Source of the DNA: Deltaproteobacteria bacterium | GTDB lineage: Bacteria; Desulfobacterota; Desulfuromonadia; Geobacterales; Pseudopelobacteraceae | NCBI GenBank assembly: GCA_021780495.1 | Contig: JAJXYO010000037.1 | Span: 1-64,000, forward strand | Length of the DNA stretch: 64,000 nucleotides | Reading direction: 5' to 3' | Part shown: piece after piece, positions 24,063-31,587 of the stretch | Position numbering within the stretch: position 1 is the first letter of the stretch | How the letters are laid out: every line of letters starts with the position of its first letter | The notes under the pieces: generated by a model | What the model was told of the DNA's origin: nothing | Databases searched by the model: none | What the model saw: only the letters and a program-made list of their open reading frames with translations | Made by a program: the position numbers and the translations under genes

Positions 24063-24506
24063 ATGGCTCAGGTACTGGCAGTCTGTATCAGCGAAAACAA
24101 GGGTGAGCGCAAGAAACCGGTGGCAACGGTGGAACTGCGCGAAAATCACGGCATCGTCGGCGACGGCCATGCCGGCGACTGGCATCGCCAGGTGAGCCTG
24201 CTGGCGCAGGAGAGCATCGACAAGATGCGGGCCATGGGGCTGGACGTATCGGCCGGCGATTTCGCCGAGAACATCACCACCAGCGGCATCGACCTGGTCG
24301 TTCTGCCGATCGGCTCGCGCCTGCAGATCGGTGAGACCCTGCTGGAGGTGACCCAGATCGGCAAGGAGTGCCACACCCGCTGCGCCATCTACTACCAGGC
24401 CGGCGACTGCGTCATGCCCAAGGAGGGTATTTTCGCCAAGGTCATCAGCGGCGGAGTGATTAAGCCGGGGGATGGGATAGAGAAAATACCGGCAGTATTA
24501 TCCTGA
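24063..24506 (+). CDS. MOSC domain protein
   Basis: A 147-residue single MOSC domain, a sulfur-carrier fold linked to molybdenum cofactor handling. The GIVGDGHAGDWHRQVSLLA stretch (about 37-55) and the conserved cysteine region GKECHTRCAIYYQAGDCVMP (about 101-120) are as expected. It starts one base after the moaA stop and ends before a strong terminator. It is probably the last gene of the mobB-moaA-MOSC operon. Confidence 0.92.
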   Translation: MAQVLAVCISENKGERKKPVATVELRENHGIVGDGHAGDWHRQVSLLAQESIDKMRAMGLDVSAGDFAENITTSGIDLVVLPIGSRLQIGETLLEVTQIGKECHTRCAIYYQAGDCVMPKEGIFAKVISGGVIKPGDGIEKIPAVLS

Positions 24507-24532
24507 TAAAGGCAAAACCTGAGTATGCTATC

Positions 24533-24572
24533 AACGACCCCGGGTGATCTATCTCCCGGGGTCGTTTTGTTT
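24533..24572 (+). terminator. Terminator of the molybdenum cofactor operon
   Basis: A perfect 12-bp stem AACGACCCCGGG (24533-24544)/CCCGGGGTCGTT (24555-24566) with a T-rich tail. It lies 26 bases after the MOSC stop and isolates the restriction locus that follows. Confidence 0.94.
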
Positions 24573-24625
24573 TGCCCCTCTTTTGCTGGAGATTACAGCT
24601 GGTTCATGCTATCTTCCCCGCGCTG

Positions 24626-24644
24626 GATTACACCTTGAGTAATC
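24626..24644. promoter_or_regulatory. Inverted repeat upstream of hsdM, possible operator
   Basis: GATTAC (24626-24631) and GTAATC (24639-24644) are exact reverse complements across 7 bases, 29 bases before the hsdM start. No controller protein gene adjoins, so this may be chance. Confidence 0.25.
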
Positions 24645-24672
24645 ACCAGACCTACCATTCCCCGGAGAATTC

Positions 24673-26325
24673 ATGTCCGAACAAAAGTTTTTGCAAGACC
24701 TTGAAAAGAAGCTTTGGACTGCGGCCGACAAGCTGCGTTCTACCCTCGATGCGTCCCAATACAAACATGCGGTGTTGGGGCTTTTGTTTGTCAAATATGT
24801 CTCCGATGCCTTTGATATCCGTCGTCAGGAACTGATCGAACAATTCAAGGACGCTGAGCACGATTATTTTCTTAATCCAGACGATTGCGAGACGCCTGAG
24901 GAATACCAGGCGGAGATAGATGCCGAACTGGAGATCCGTGATTACTATACCGAAAAGAACGTCTTCTGGGTGCCTGCCCTGGGGCGCTGGGAGAACCTGC
25001 AGAACAATTCCAAGTTGCCGCCGGGGACAAAGATCGAGATCAAGAACGGCAAGACCACGACCTACGAGATCCGCAGCGTCGGGCGGTTGATTGACGATGC
25101 CCTGGATGCCATCGAGAAGGACAATCCCAAACTCAAGGGTGTGCTCAACAAGCAGTATGCCCGTCTGCAGATCGACCAGGCCAAGCTGGGTGAACTGATC
25201 GACCTGATCGCCACCATCCCTTTTGTACATGCCTCATTACAGGCCAAGGACATCCTCGGCCATGTCTACGAATACTTTCTCGGCCAGTTTGCCTTGGCTG
25301 AAGGGAAGAAAGGGGGGCAGTTCTACACCCCCAAATCTATTGTCTCCCTGATCGTCGAGATGCTTCAGCCTTACCAGGGGCGGGTTTATGACCCGGCCAT
25401 GGGCTCGGGCGGCTTCTTCGTACAGAGCGAAAAGTTCATCAAAGAGCACGGCGGCAAGCTCGGCAATGTCTCCATCTATGGACAGGAGTATAACCACACC
25501 ACCTGGCAGCTGGCAGCCATGAACATGGTCATTCGCGGTCTCGACTTCAACTTCGGCAAGGAGCCGGCCAACACCTTCACCAACGACCAGCACCCCGACC
25601 TGCGGGCCGACTACATCATGGCCAATCCCCCCTTCAACATGAAGGAGTGGGATATCGGCATAAAAGATGACGACCCGCGCTGGCAGTACGGTCGTCCCCC
25701 ATCAGGCAATGCCAATTTCGCCTGGCTGCAGCACATGCTCTACCATCTGGCCCCCAACGGCTCCATGGCGCTGTTGTTGGCCAATGGTTCCATGAGCTCG
25801 AACACCAACAACGAAGGGGATATCCGCCGAGCGTTGATTGATAACGATCTGGTGGAATGCATGGTGGCCCTACCGGGGCAGTTGTTCACCAACACACAGA
25901 TACCGGCCTGTATCTGGCTTCTTACCCGCAACAAGAAGGCGCGGGGGAGTTTGGGAGACCGCTCCGGGAAGGTCCTCTTCATGGACGCCCGCAACCTTGG
26001 TTACATGAAGGACCGCGTACTGCGCGATTTCAAGTCGGAAGAAATTAAAAAGATCGCGGGGACGTACCATGCTTGGCAACAGGGGAAAGGTTACGAGGAT
26101 GAGGCAGGATTCTGCAATTCAGCCACGCTTGACGATATCAAGAAGCACGATTATGTCCTTACCCCCGGTCGCTATGTTGGTGCACCGGATGGGGAGGAGG
26201 ACGGCGAGCCGTTTGCCGAGAAGATGGCGCGGCTGACGGCGCAACTAAAAAGGGAGTTTGCGCAGAGCGTGGAACTGGAAAAGCAGGTCAAGCAAAGTTT
26301 GGCGGGTTTGGGTTATGGTGTTTGA
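24673..26325 (+). CDS. hsdM: Type I restriction-modification system, DNA methyltransferase subunit
   Basis: A 550-residue adenine-N6 methyltransferase subunit. An N-terminal helical HsdM_N region (about 8-175) precedes the catalytic domain. SAM-binding motif I is DPAMGSGGF (240-248) and the catalytic motif is NPPF (318-321). GQFYTPKSIVSLIVEML before motif I is typical. With HsdS it forms the M2S methylase. GGAG lies 7-8 bases before the ATG. The stop overlaps hsdS by 11 bases. Confidence 0.97.
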   Translation: MSEQKFLQDLEKKLWTAADKLRSTLDASQYKHAVLGLLFVKYVSDAFDIRRQELIEQFKDAEHDYFLNPDDCETPEEYQAEIDAELEIRDYYTEKNVFWVPALGRWENLQNNSKLPPGTKIEIKNGKTTTYEIRSVGRLIDDALDAIEKDNPKLKGVLNKQYARLQIDQAKLGELIDLIATIPFVHASLQAKDILGHVYEYFLGQFALAEGKKGGQFYTPKSIVSLIVEMLQPYQGRVYDPAMGSGGFFVQSEKFIKEHGGKLGNVSIYGQEYNHTTWQLAAMNMVIRGLDFNFGKEPANTFTNDQHPDLRADYIMANPPFNMKEWDIGIKDDDPRWQYGRPPSGNANFAWLQHMLYHLAPNGSMALLLANGSMSSNTNNEGDIRRALIDNDLVECMVALPGQLFTNTQIPACIWLLTRNKKARGSLGDRSGKVLFMDARNLGYMKDRVLRDFKSEEIKKIAGTYHAWQQGKGYEDEAGFCNSATLDDIKKHDYVLTPGRYVGAPDGEEDGEPFAEKMARLTAQLKREFAQSVELEKQVKQSLAGLGYGV

Positions 26326-27586
26326 GTTCTTTGACACAACAATTGGAGAGCAAGTGACTCTCCAACGTGGCTATGACATCACCAAAAGCCAGCAAAAGCC
26401 TGGCAATGTGCCAGTTGTTTCTTCAGGTGGTATCTCCAGCTTTCATAATGAAGCGATGGTATCTGGACCGGGAGTTGTTCTTGGGAGAAAAGGAAGTCTT
26501 GGTACTGTTTTTTACATTAACGAAGATTTTTGGCCGCACGACACCTCATTATGGGTGAAAGATTTTAAAGGCAACAATCCGAAATTTGTCTATTACTTCT
26601 TCAACAACATGTCCGAGGGATTAAAGAAGATGGATGTTGGCGCCGCCAATCCAGCGCTCAACAGAAATCATGTGCATCCATTGCCGGTAAAGTGGCCTGT
26701 ACGTGGCACCCAAGATTTTATTGTCTCAATTCTGTCTTCATTGGATAACAAAATCAAACTTAATCGCCTGATAAACCAAACCCTCGAACAGATCGCGCAG
26801 ACAATTTTTAAAAGCTGGTTTGTCGATTTTGAGCCGGTCTATGCCAAGATCGAAGCCAAAACCGAAGGCCGCGACCCCGAGCGTGCCGCCATGTGCGCCA
26901 TCAGCGGTAAATCCGACACCGAACTCGATCAACTAACCACCGAACAAAGCCAACAACTTGTTGCTACCGCTGCGCTGTTCCCTGATGAATTGGATGAGTC
27001 GGAGTTGGGGTTGATTCCTAAGGGGTGGAAGGCAAAGCCACTGGACCGAATTGCAAACTACCTTAACGGCTTGGCTCTCCAGAAGTTTCCGCCAGAGAGT
27101 GATATTGAATGGCTGCCTGTCATTAAGATCGCTCAGCTAAAAAAAGGTAATACCGAAGGTGCGGACAGAGCTTCTTTAAAATTAAGTCACGAATATGTGA
27201 TAAACGATGGTGATGTTCTTTTCTCTTGGTCGGGTAGCCTGGAAGTGGATGTATGGTGCGGTGGCCCCGGCGCACTCAATCAGCATCTTTTTAAAGTAAC
27301 TTCTGCCGATTACCCGAAATGGTTCTATCTACAGTGGACAAAACATCACCTTGAACATTTCAAGGCAATTGCTGCTGGCAAGGCTGTAACTATGGGCCAT
27401 ATTCAACGCAAACATTTGACAGAGGCACTTTGTGCGGTGCCACCAGTGCCCACGTTGGAACTTTTTGGTGCCTTCATGGTGTCATTGTTGGAGCAGCAAA
27501 TTATGAACAGGAAGGCATCGCGAACTCTCACCACCCTCCGCGATACCCTGCTTCCCAAGCTGTTAGCTGATCAGATATCTTGCTGA
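26315..27586 (+). CDS. hsdS: Type I restriction-modification system, specificity subunit
   Basis: A 423-residue DNA-recognition subunit with two target recognition domains. The first is at about 5-145, ending in the helical spacer VSILSSLDNKIKLNRLINQ and a long central conserved region containing IFKSWFVDFEPV. The second starts at LGLIPKGWKAKPLDRIA (about 230) and ends in a coiled spacer with RTLTTLRDTLLPKL. ATG 26315 lies within the end of hsdM, so translation is coupled. The target sequence cannot be predicted. The gene is less GC-rich than hsdM, as is common for exchanged specificity domains. Confidence 0.95.
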   Translation: MVFEFFDTTIGEQVTLQRGYDITKSQQKPGNVPVVSSGGISSFHNEAMVSGPGVVLGRKGSLGTVFYINEDFWPHDTSLWVKDFKGNNPKFVYYFFNNMSEGLKKMDVGAANPALNRNHVHPLPVKWPVRGTQDFIVSILSSLDNKIKLNRLINQTLEQIAQTIFKSWFVDFEPVYAKIEAKTEGRDPERAAMCAISGKSDTELDQLTTEQSQQLVATAALFPDELDESELGLIPKGWKAKPLDRIANYLNGLALQKFPPESDIEWLPVIKIAQLKKGNTEGADRASLKLSHEYVINDGDVLFSWSGSLEVDVWCGGPGALNQHLFKVTSADYPKWFYLQWTKHHLEHFKAIAAGKAVTMGHIQRKHLTEALCAVPPVPTLELFGAFMVSLLEQQIMNRKASRTLTTLRDTLLPKLLADQISC

Positions 27587-27625
27587 CCGATATGTTTTCT
27601 TATTTCAAGCATCACGGGAGAGTCA

Positions 27626-29398
27626 ATGAAAAATGCCCGATTTCATGTTGATAGCCGATTGCCGACATTGCTCAGTCAAGAGTACACCTCGACCGAACGG
27701 GCTATAAAAGAGCTTGTCGATAATGCTTGGGATGCCGATGCCACATCGGTTCGAATATCACTTCCGAAACCAATGACCAGTTATCCAATCGTGGTTGTTG
27801 ATGATGGGTCGGGTATGACCGAAGAAGAGCTTCGCCGACATTATCTTTCTATAGCCACAGACAGGCGGGCACAGCGAGGAGAACTAACCGCTCGTAATAA
27901 ACGCAGGGTCAAGGGCCGTAAGGGGATCGGCAAGTTTGCTGGTCTCATGGCTGCAGCTCAAATGCGTGTTGAGAGTGCTGCAAGGGGTAAGCGTTGCAGT
28001 TTCACGCTGTCTCTCGAAGATCTGTCCACTGTCAAGGATATCGAAAAGCTAGATTTGCCTCTCCAAGTGGTAGAATGCACACTTCAAGATGTTGGTACAT
28101 GCGTCACTCTTGACAGACTTCATCAAGGGCTTTCTTTTCCAGACCCCAACAAGCTCCGACAGGTTTTATTGCAAGAATATGGGCGAGAAGAGGGATTTGC
28201 GATTTTCGTTGATGACAAACTACTTGATGTAGACGACATAAGGGGTTTGTTCAAAGAAAACAAGGAACAAATTAGCGGAGTTGGACCAGTTACTCTTAGG
28301 TTTTCGATCAGTGACCAAAAAACAGCTCTCCGGGCACCAGGAATTGTAATTCGAGTTGATGGAAAGATCGTGGGGAAACCGTCATTCTTTGGTTTGGACA
28401 AATCAGAAGACTTCCCTCCAAAACTCTTGAAAAAACTCTTCGGTGAGGTAGAGGCTGATGGGCTTTTTCCTCATGTTACAGCCGGATGGGATTCGTTGAT
28501 TGAAAACAGCGAGTTACTTCTCGATCTGGAAAAACATGTGCAGCCTATCTTGCGAGAGGCATTCAAAGAGCAATATGGCCGGGAAATGCAACTTGCGCAG
28601 GCCCGGTTACAACGAAAAATTCAAGACCGTTTAGCTGCTCTTCCAGAATACAAACGAGCTTATGCAGACCGGGCAATACGAAGAATTCTGGACAGATACT
28701 ACGACGAACCTGAAAGCAAGGTTGAACCACTTATCTTTGTACTGCTAGAGGCACTTGAGCGGTCGGATTACCGTACGCTGTTGGAGCATATAGCTGATGC
28801 GCCGAGACGTGACATCGTCTCTCTTGCGGATTCATTATCTGACTTCAGCTTAGCAGATATGGCTTTTCTTGGGGAACAAGCACGGGCGCGAATTGTTTTT
28901 TTAAATGATCTTGAGCGGTTATGTCGTGACGAGGACGCTTTAGAAGCGCCAATACATAAATCAATCGAGAATGCTCTTTGGATTTTAGGTCCAGAATATT
29001 CTTTGTTCAGCTCAAATCAAACATTGAAACGACAGATCGAGGATTATCTTGGCAAGACGTTTGTTGGAGATCGTGCCAACAACCGACCGGATTTGTTACT
29101 GAATGAAGACCTCAACGGTCGTTTACTGCTGATCGAATTCAAACGCCCCAAACATCCGTTGGCGCTCACGGACTATCATCAGGCCACTACCTACCGTCAT
29201 GAATTCTCAAGGTACACCGATCAGGAAATTCAAGTTGTACTTCTTGGTGGGAAGATGACCGACGATTTACCAAAACCGCATCTCAGAGAACCAAATGTAA
29301 AGATCATGCTATTTCAGCAGGTTATATCGTCCGCTCGTAGACAACTTGACTGGCTGCTCAAACAGCTAACAGCTTCAACGAGTGACAGTCATTCATGA
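27626..29398 (+). CDS. GHKL ATPase fused to PD-(D/E)XK nuclease-like domain (defence-associated)
   Basis: A 590-residue protein, soluble. The N-terminal GHKL (Hsp90/MutL/MORC-like) ATPase shows all three nucleotide motifs: ELVDNAWDADA (29-39), VVDDGSGM (57-64) and KGRKGIGKFAG (97-107). A middle region with long helices (about 300-450) follows. The C-terminal domain has ALWILGPEYSL, then PD (488-489), IEFK (503-506) and DYHQATTY, which is the PD...ExK...QxxxY order of a RecB-like or Shedu-like nuclease. It starts 40 bases after hsdS on the same strand, so it is probably co-transcribed with the methylase. MORC/MutL-like ATPases in restriction loci have been noted in comparative work. Any role as an accessory effector is inference. 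Confidence 0.85.
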   Translation: MKNARFHVDSRLPTLLSQEYTSTERAIKELVDNAWDADATSVRISLPKPMTSYPIVVVDDGSGMTEEELRRHYLSIATDRRAQRGELTARNKRRVKGRKGIGKFAGLMAAAQMRVESAARGKRCSFTLSLEDLSTVKDIEKLDLPLQVVECTLQDVGTCVTLDRLHQGLSFPDPNKLRQVLLQEYGREEGFAIFVDDKLLDVDDIRGLFKENKEQISGVGPVTLRFSISDQKTALRAPGIVIRVDGKIVGKPSFFGLDKSEDFPPKLLKKLFGEVEADGLFPHVTAGWDSLIENSELLLDLEKHVQPILREAFKEQYGREMQLAQARLQRKIQDRLAALPEYKRAYADRAIRRILDRYYDEPESKVEPLIFVLLEALERSDYRTLLEHIADAPRRDIVSLADSLSDFSLADMAFLGEQARARIVFLNDLERLCRDEDALEAPIHKSIENALWILGPEYSLFSSNQTLKRQIEDYLGKTFVGDRANNRPDLLLNEDLNGRLLLIEFKRPKHPLALTDYHQATTYRHEFSRYTDQEIQVVLLGGKMTDDLPKPHLREPNVKIMLFQQVISSARRQLDWLLKQLTASTSDSHS

Positions 29399-29459
29399 GA
29401 ACAGGAAAACTATCGGAAAAGGTCTGGAACTGAGTCAGAAACGAAAAGTTAAAAAACAA

Positions 29460-29487
29460 AAGGCCCCGGCGCATCCGCCGAAGCCTT
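29460..29487. terminator. Stem-loop after the GHKL-nuclease gene
   Basis: AAGGCCCCGGCG (29460-29471) and CGCCGAAGCCTT (29476-29487) pair over 12 positions with two G-T pairs. The T run is on the minus-strand side only. It may attenuate the upstream hsdM-hsdS-GHKL transcript, or end a minus-strand transcript that I cannot identify. Confidence 0.5.
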
Positions 29488-29756
29488 AAGCCGACCGAGT
29501 ATCCCCAGTCCTTGCAAAAACCTACCGGCATTGCGTGCAGTTGTCAACAAATTGGTATTAAAATCTTCATTTAGGAGTCATCTTTAAACAGCGGCACAGA
29601 TCAATGCCTTTAGTAATGAATTCAGTATATTGCTTATTTAGGCGTAATACTGCTAGCCAACATCGAAGGACAGTATGCTCAACGAACAGCACCACCCTGC
29701 AGCACGCTACGAAGATACCTGGGAGGTACCCCATTCTGGAGGTTCGGGGATGCTGG

Positions 29757-29822
29757 AGGTCTGGGGGTTTCTCCGAAAGGTCTGGGGGTTACGGCTTGAG
29801 GTCTGGGGGTAGCTCTGGGGGT
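29757..29822. repeat. Direct repeats of AGGTCTGGGGGT
   Basis: Exact copies at 29757-29768, 29778-29789 and 29799-29810, each starting 21 bases after the last. A one-base variant (AGCTCTGGGGGT) follows at 29811-29822, and a weaker copy lies near 29740-29750. The 21-base period equals two helical turns or seven codons. Confidence 0.8.
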
Positions 29823-29941
29823 ATGGAGTAACTAATGTTAGTTGGCAGCATCAATTTGCCTGAGAATTAAGCGCAAAAAGCAAATAAAGATCAAGTGTAC
29901 CGGTAACTCAGTATTGAGAATATTTATAAATTTCCTTTGGT

Positions 29942-29977
29942 AAATTCTAGAAAAAGTAGTAATTATTTCTAGAATTT
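29942..29977. promoter_or_regulatory. Candidate AbiEi operator: 12-bp inverted repeat over the abiE promoter
   Basis: AAATTCTAGAAA (29942-29953) and TTTCTAGAATTT (29966-29977) are perfect inverted repeats, each containing the palindrome TTCTAGAA, 22 bases apart. A possible -35 TTGGTA (29937-29942) and -10 TAATTA (29960-29965) overlap them. AbiEi antitoxins are known to autorepress by binding inverted repeats at their own promoter. Confidence 0.6.
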
Positions 29978-29993
29978 TTTTAGAGGTAATATT

Positions 29994-30608
29994 TTGCAAG
30001 ATATTAACAGTAAAATACTTTTCAGGATTTATGGCCATGGTAGGGGTTGGGCCTTCTTTCCAAACGAATTCGCCGGAGAGTTTGGCCGAAAGCAGATTGA
30101 TAACGCCCTGTCTGATTTGGCTGCCGAAGGAAAGATTCGCCGCATCTGCCGGGGGATGTACGACTACCCGAAATACAGTGAACTGCTGGGGCAGGAATTA
30201 AGCCCCGACTTTGACCAGGTGGCGCGGGCTTTTGCCCGTAAATTCAACTGGCGCATCCAGCCTTCAGGCGACGCCGCTTTAAACCTGCTCGGCCTGTCAA
30301 CACAAGTTCCAGGAAAATACATCTACCTCTCGGACGGGCCGAATCGCAGCTATGCCATCGGCAACTACAAGCTGGAATTCAAAAAGACCGTGCTTAAAGA
30401 AGTCGGCTTCAAACACCGTGAAAGCGGTATTATCGTTCAGGCGCTAAAGGCCCTCGGGAAAGAGCGGATCACCCCTGAACTGTTGGGGAAATTCCGTAAG
30501 GCAATTGATGCTGAGATGTGTCCTAAAATTCTGAAGGACACAAAAACGGTCACCGGTTGGGTCTACGACTGCATCAAGGAAATCTGTCGGGAGGAGCTGA
30601 ATGGATAA
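29994..30608 (+). CDS. AbiEi-like antitoxin (DUF6088 family)
   Basis: A 204-residue protein. The N-terminal winged-helix region (about 5-60, with RKQIDNALSDLAAEGKIRRI) is followed by RGMYDYPKY and the C-terminal domain with PSGDAALNLLGLSTQVPGKY. This pattern is the DUF6088/AbiEi family, the antitoxin and autorepressor of type IV toxin-antitoxin systems. The start is TTG 29994, supported by AGAGGT seven bases upstream. No ATG exists near the conserved N-terminus. It overlaps the toxin gene by eight bases. Confidence 0.87.
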   Translation: MQDINSKILFRIYGHGRGWAFFPNEFAGEFGRKQIDNALSDLAAEGKIRRICRGMYDYPKYSELLGQELSPDFDQVARAFARKFNWRIQPSGDAALNLLGLSTQVPGKYIYLSDGPNRSYAIGNYKLEFKKTVLKEVGFKHRESGIIVQALKALGKERITPELLGKFRKAIDAEMCPKILKDTKTVTGWVYDCIKEICREELNG

Positions 30609-31587
30609 GGTCGCCGGATTACCTGAAAAGCAAAGAAACGAGCTTTTTTCCGAAACAGCAGCACGACGAGGCATGACCCCGGCAATCGTGGAAAAAGATT
30701 TCTGGGTTACCTGGACGCTGGACAAACTGTTCGCCCATCCCGATCTCTCCCAAATCCTCATGTTCAAGGGAGGAACAAGCCTATCCAAGGTCTTCGGCCT
30801 GATCGAACGGTTTTCGGAAGACATCGACCTGATTCTCGACTGGACAATCCTTACTGGTGATGATCCACAGGCGGAGCGGTCAAAAGGGAAACAGCAAAAA
30901 CTGAATCAGGAAATAGACGACCAAGGGCAAGCTTACATCTCCGGTGAACTGCTGCAAAAACTGACAGAATTCGTTACTCCAATTTGCCAGTGTGATGTTG
31001 ACACTACAGATCACCATGTTTTGAATGTCCGTTATCCAGGCGCTTTTGGGGATGATTACCTGCGCCCTGAGGTGCGGTTGGAAATCGGCCCGCTGGCATC
31101 CTGGCTTCCTTTTGCGGAATACACCATACGCCCCTATGCAGCCGAAGAATTTCAAAATATTTTTGACCGGAGCGAGTGTAAAGTAAAAGCAATTAAAGCC
31201 GAACGGACGTTCTGGGAGAAGGCCACCATTCTGCATCATGAGGCCAACCGGCCCGTAGGAAACCTCCAGCCACCACGTTATTCACGCCATTATTATGATC
31301 TGGCAAAAATGTCCGTATCCTCGGTAAAAGAAGCCGCCTTGGCCGATCTTGACCTGCTGGCAAGTGTGGTGGAGTTCAAGGAGCGATTCTATCCGCGAGG
31401 CTGGGCCAAATACGATCTTGCCAAACCAGGCACGCTACGTCTTGTGCCGTCTGGACATGTCTTGGCAACAGTTACAGCTGACTACAGCGCCATGCGCACA
31501 ATGATTTTTGGTGACTATCCTTCTATCGAAACGATCATGACTCAATTGCAGGCGTTGGAAGACGAAATCAATGGATTAACGCCATGA
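30601..31587 (+). CDS. AbiEii/AbiGii-family nucleotidyltransferase toxin
   Basis: A 328-residue nucleotidyltransferase. Catalytic motifs are intact: GGTSLSK (57-63) and the metal-binding Asp74/Asp76 in FSEDIDLIL. The family's EKDFWVTWTL segment lies at 31-40 and KAERTFWEKATILHHEA in the second half. AbiEii toxins transfer nucleotides to tRNA or protein targets and arrest growth, giving abortive infection against phage. Its stop overlaps the hsdR start (ATGA). The toxin and restriction subunit are therefore translated as a coupled unit, which is unusual. Confidence 0.92.
   Translation: MDKVAGLPEKQRNELFSETAARRGMTPAIVEKDFWVTWTLDKLFAHPDLSQILMFKGGTSLSKVFGLIERFSEDIDLILDWTILTGDDPQAERSKGKQQKLNQEIDDQGQAYISGELLQKLTEFVTPICQCDVDTTDHHVLNVRYPGAFGDDYLRPEVRLEIGPLASWLPFAEYTIRPYAAEEFQNIFDRSECKVKAIKAERTFWEKATILHHEANRPVGNLQPPRYSRHYYDLAKMSVSSVKEAALADLDLLASVVEFKERFYPRGWAKYDLAKPGTLRLVPSGHVLATVTADYSAMRTMIFGDYPSIETIMTQLQALEDEINGLTP

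Larger units (their letters stand above)
29399..29993. other. 595-base intergenic region between the GHKL-nuclease gene and abiE
   Basis: No convincing gene. It holds a GC stem-loop (29460-29487), a block of 12-base repeats (29757-29822) and an AT-rich promoter and operator zone (29942-29977). A 75-codon plus-strand frame near 29604-29831 only reads through the repeats and has no ribosome site. Confidence 0.7.

Noticed and set aside
24600-24672. A restriction controller (C-protein) box before hsdM
   Set aside because: There is only a 6-bp inverted repeat and no small helix-turn-helix gene beside it, so it is kept as a low-confidence site only.
29735-29822. CRISPR-like array
   Set aside because: The repeat unit is only 12 bases and the spacers 9 bases or fewer. 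No cas genes are in the window.
29604-29831. A 75-residue plus-strand ORF upstream of abiE
   Set aside because: No ribosome site, and the C-terminal third is just the translated G-rich repeat. It is not similar to any family I know.
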